Origin: an uncultured Microscilla sp.
GTDB lineage: Bacteria; Bacteroidota; Bacteroidia; Cytophagales; Microscillaceae
Reading direction: 5' to 3'
Assembly (NCBI RefSeq): GCF_947493425.1
Contig: NZ_CANLRP010000067.1
Coordinates: 1-41,463 of the forward strand
Length of the DNA stretch: 41,463 nt
The notes beneath the pieces were generated by a model that was not told where the DNA came from, ran no database searches, and saw nothing but the letters and a program-made list of their open reading frames with translations. The translations under genes and the position numbers were made by a program. This document shows positions 41,460 to 41,463 of this stretch, piece after piece. The number at the start of each line of letters is the position of its first letter. Position 1 is the first letter of the stretch.

Positions 41460-41463
41460 ATGC

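Overview
The window looks like chromosomal DNA from a free-living, probably marine Bacteroidetes of the Cytophagales type. The genus is not proven; the style resembles Microscilla-like genomes. Three things support this. Six secreted proteins carry the C-terminal YPNP-type (type A) sorting domain of the type IX secretion system (T9SS), and a seventh has the variant QPNP. Several promoters fit the Bacteroidetes pattern TTTG...TAnnTTTG. Starts are preceded by A/T-rich sequence rather than by Shine-Dalgarno sites.

Region 1 (1-5617) is part of a contractile-tail prophage or tail-like element: a small Lys/Ala-rich protein, a DUF2586-type tail sheath, a probable tail tube protein, a tail assembly chaperone with a textbook -1 frameshift site, a DUF6046-type tail protein and a C5 cytosine DNA methyltransferase. 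The methyltransferase gene contains a complete second ORF in another frame that shows its own phage-protein motifs, so about 1.1 kb is probably dual-coding. No tape measure, baseplate or lysis genes follow, and the spacers between genes are unusually long and repetitive.

Region 2 (5618-8727) and region 4 (22547-36207) hold related cassettes of secreted proteins. The fullest order is a fibre-like protein, a T9SS-sorted protein with a conserved CxxC / hydrophobic hairpin / Cys domain, a DUF1573 protein and a right-handed beta-helix protein. Five hairpin-domain paralogues, three DUF1573 proteins and four beta-helix proteins are present. A decayed fibre gene (5856-5976) and a frameshifted RTX lipoprotein (32887-33456) mark degraded members. 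The repeated co-occurrence of these families is the best candidate for an undescribed system; its function is unknown.

Region 3 (9167-22121) contains a small MITE-like element, a 1272-residue G8-domain/beta-helix T9SS protein related to the CEMIP family (minus strand), a decayed remnant and three intact copies of a signal peptide / TPR / membrane helix / coiled coil / HTH protein, and an RTX-repeat lipoprotein. Two of the TPR regulators share a nearly identical 0.8-kb 3' half.

Region 5 (36475-41463) is small-molecule metabolism with regulators: an antibiotic-biosynthesis-monooxygenase-like protein with a short-chain dehydrogenase, an AraC-family regulator behind a strong palindrome, a Rieske ring-hydroxylating oxygenase, and a Crp/Fnr-family regulator. 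A perfect FNR-type box lies upstream of the oxygenase promoter.
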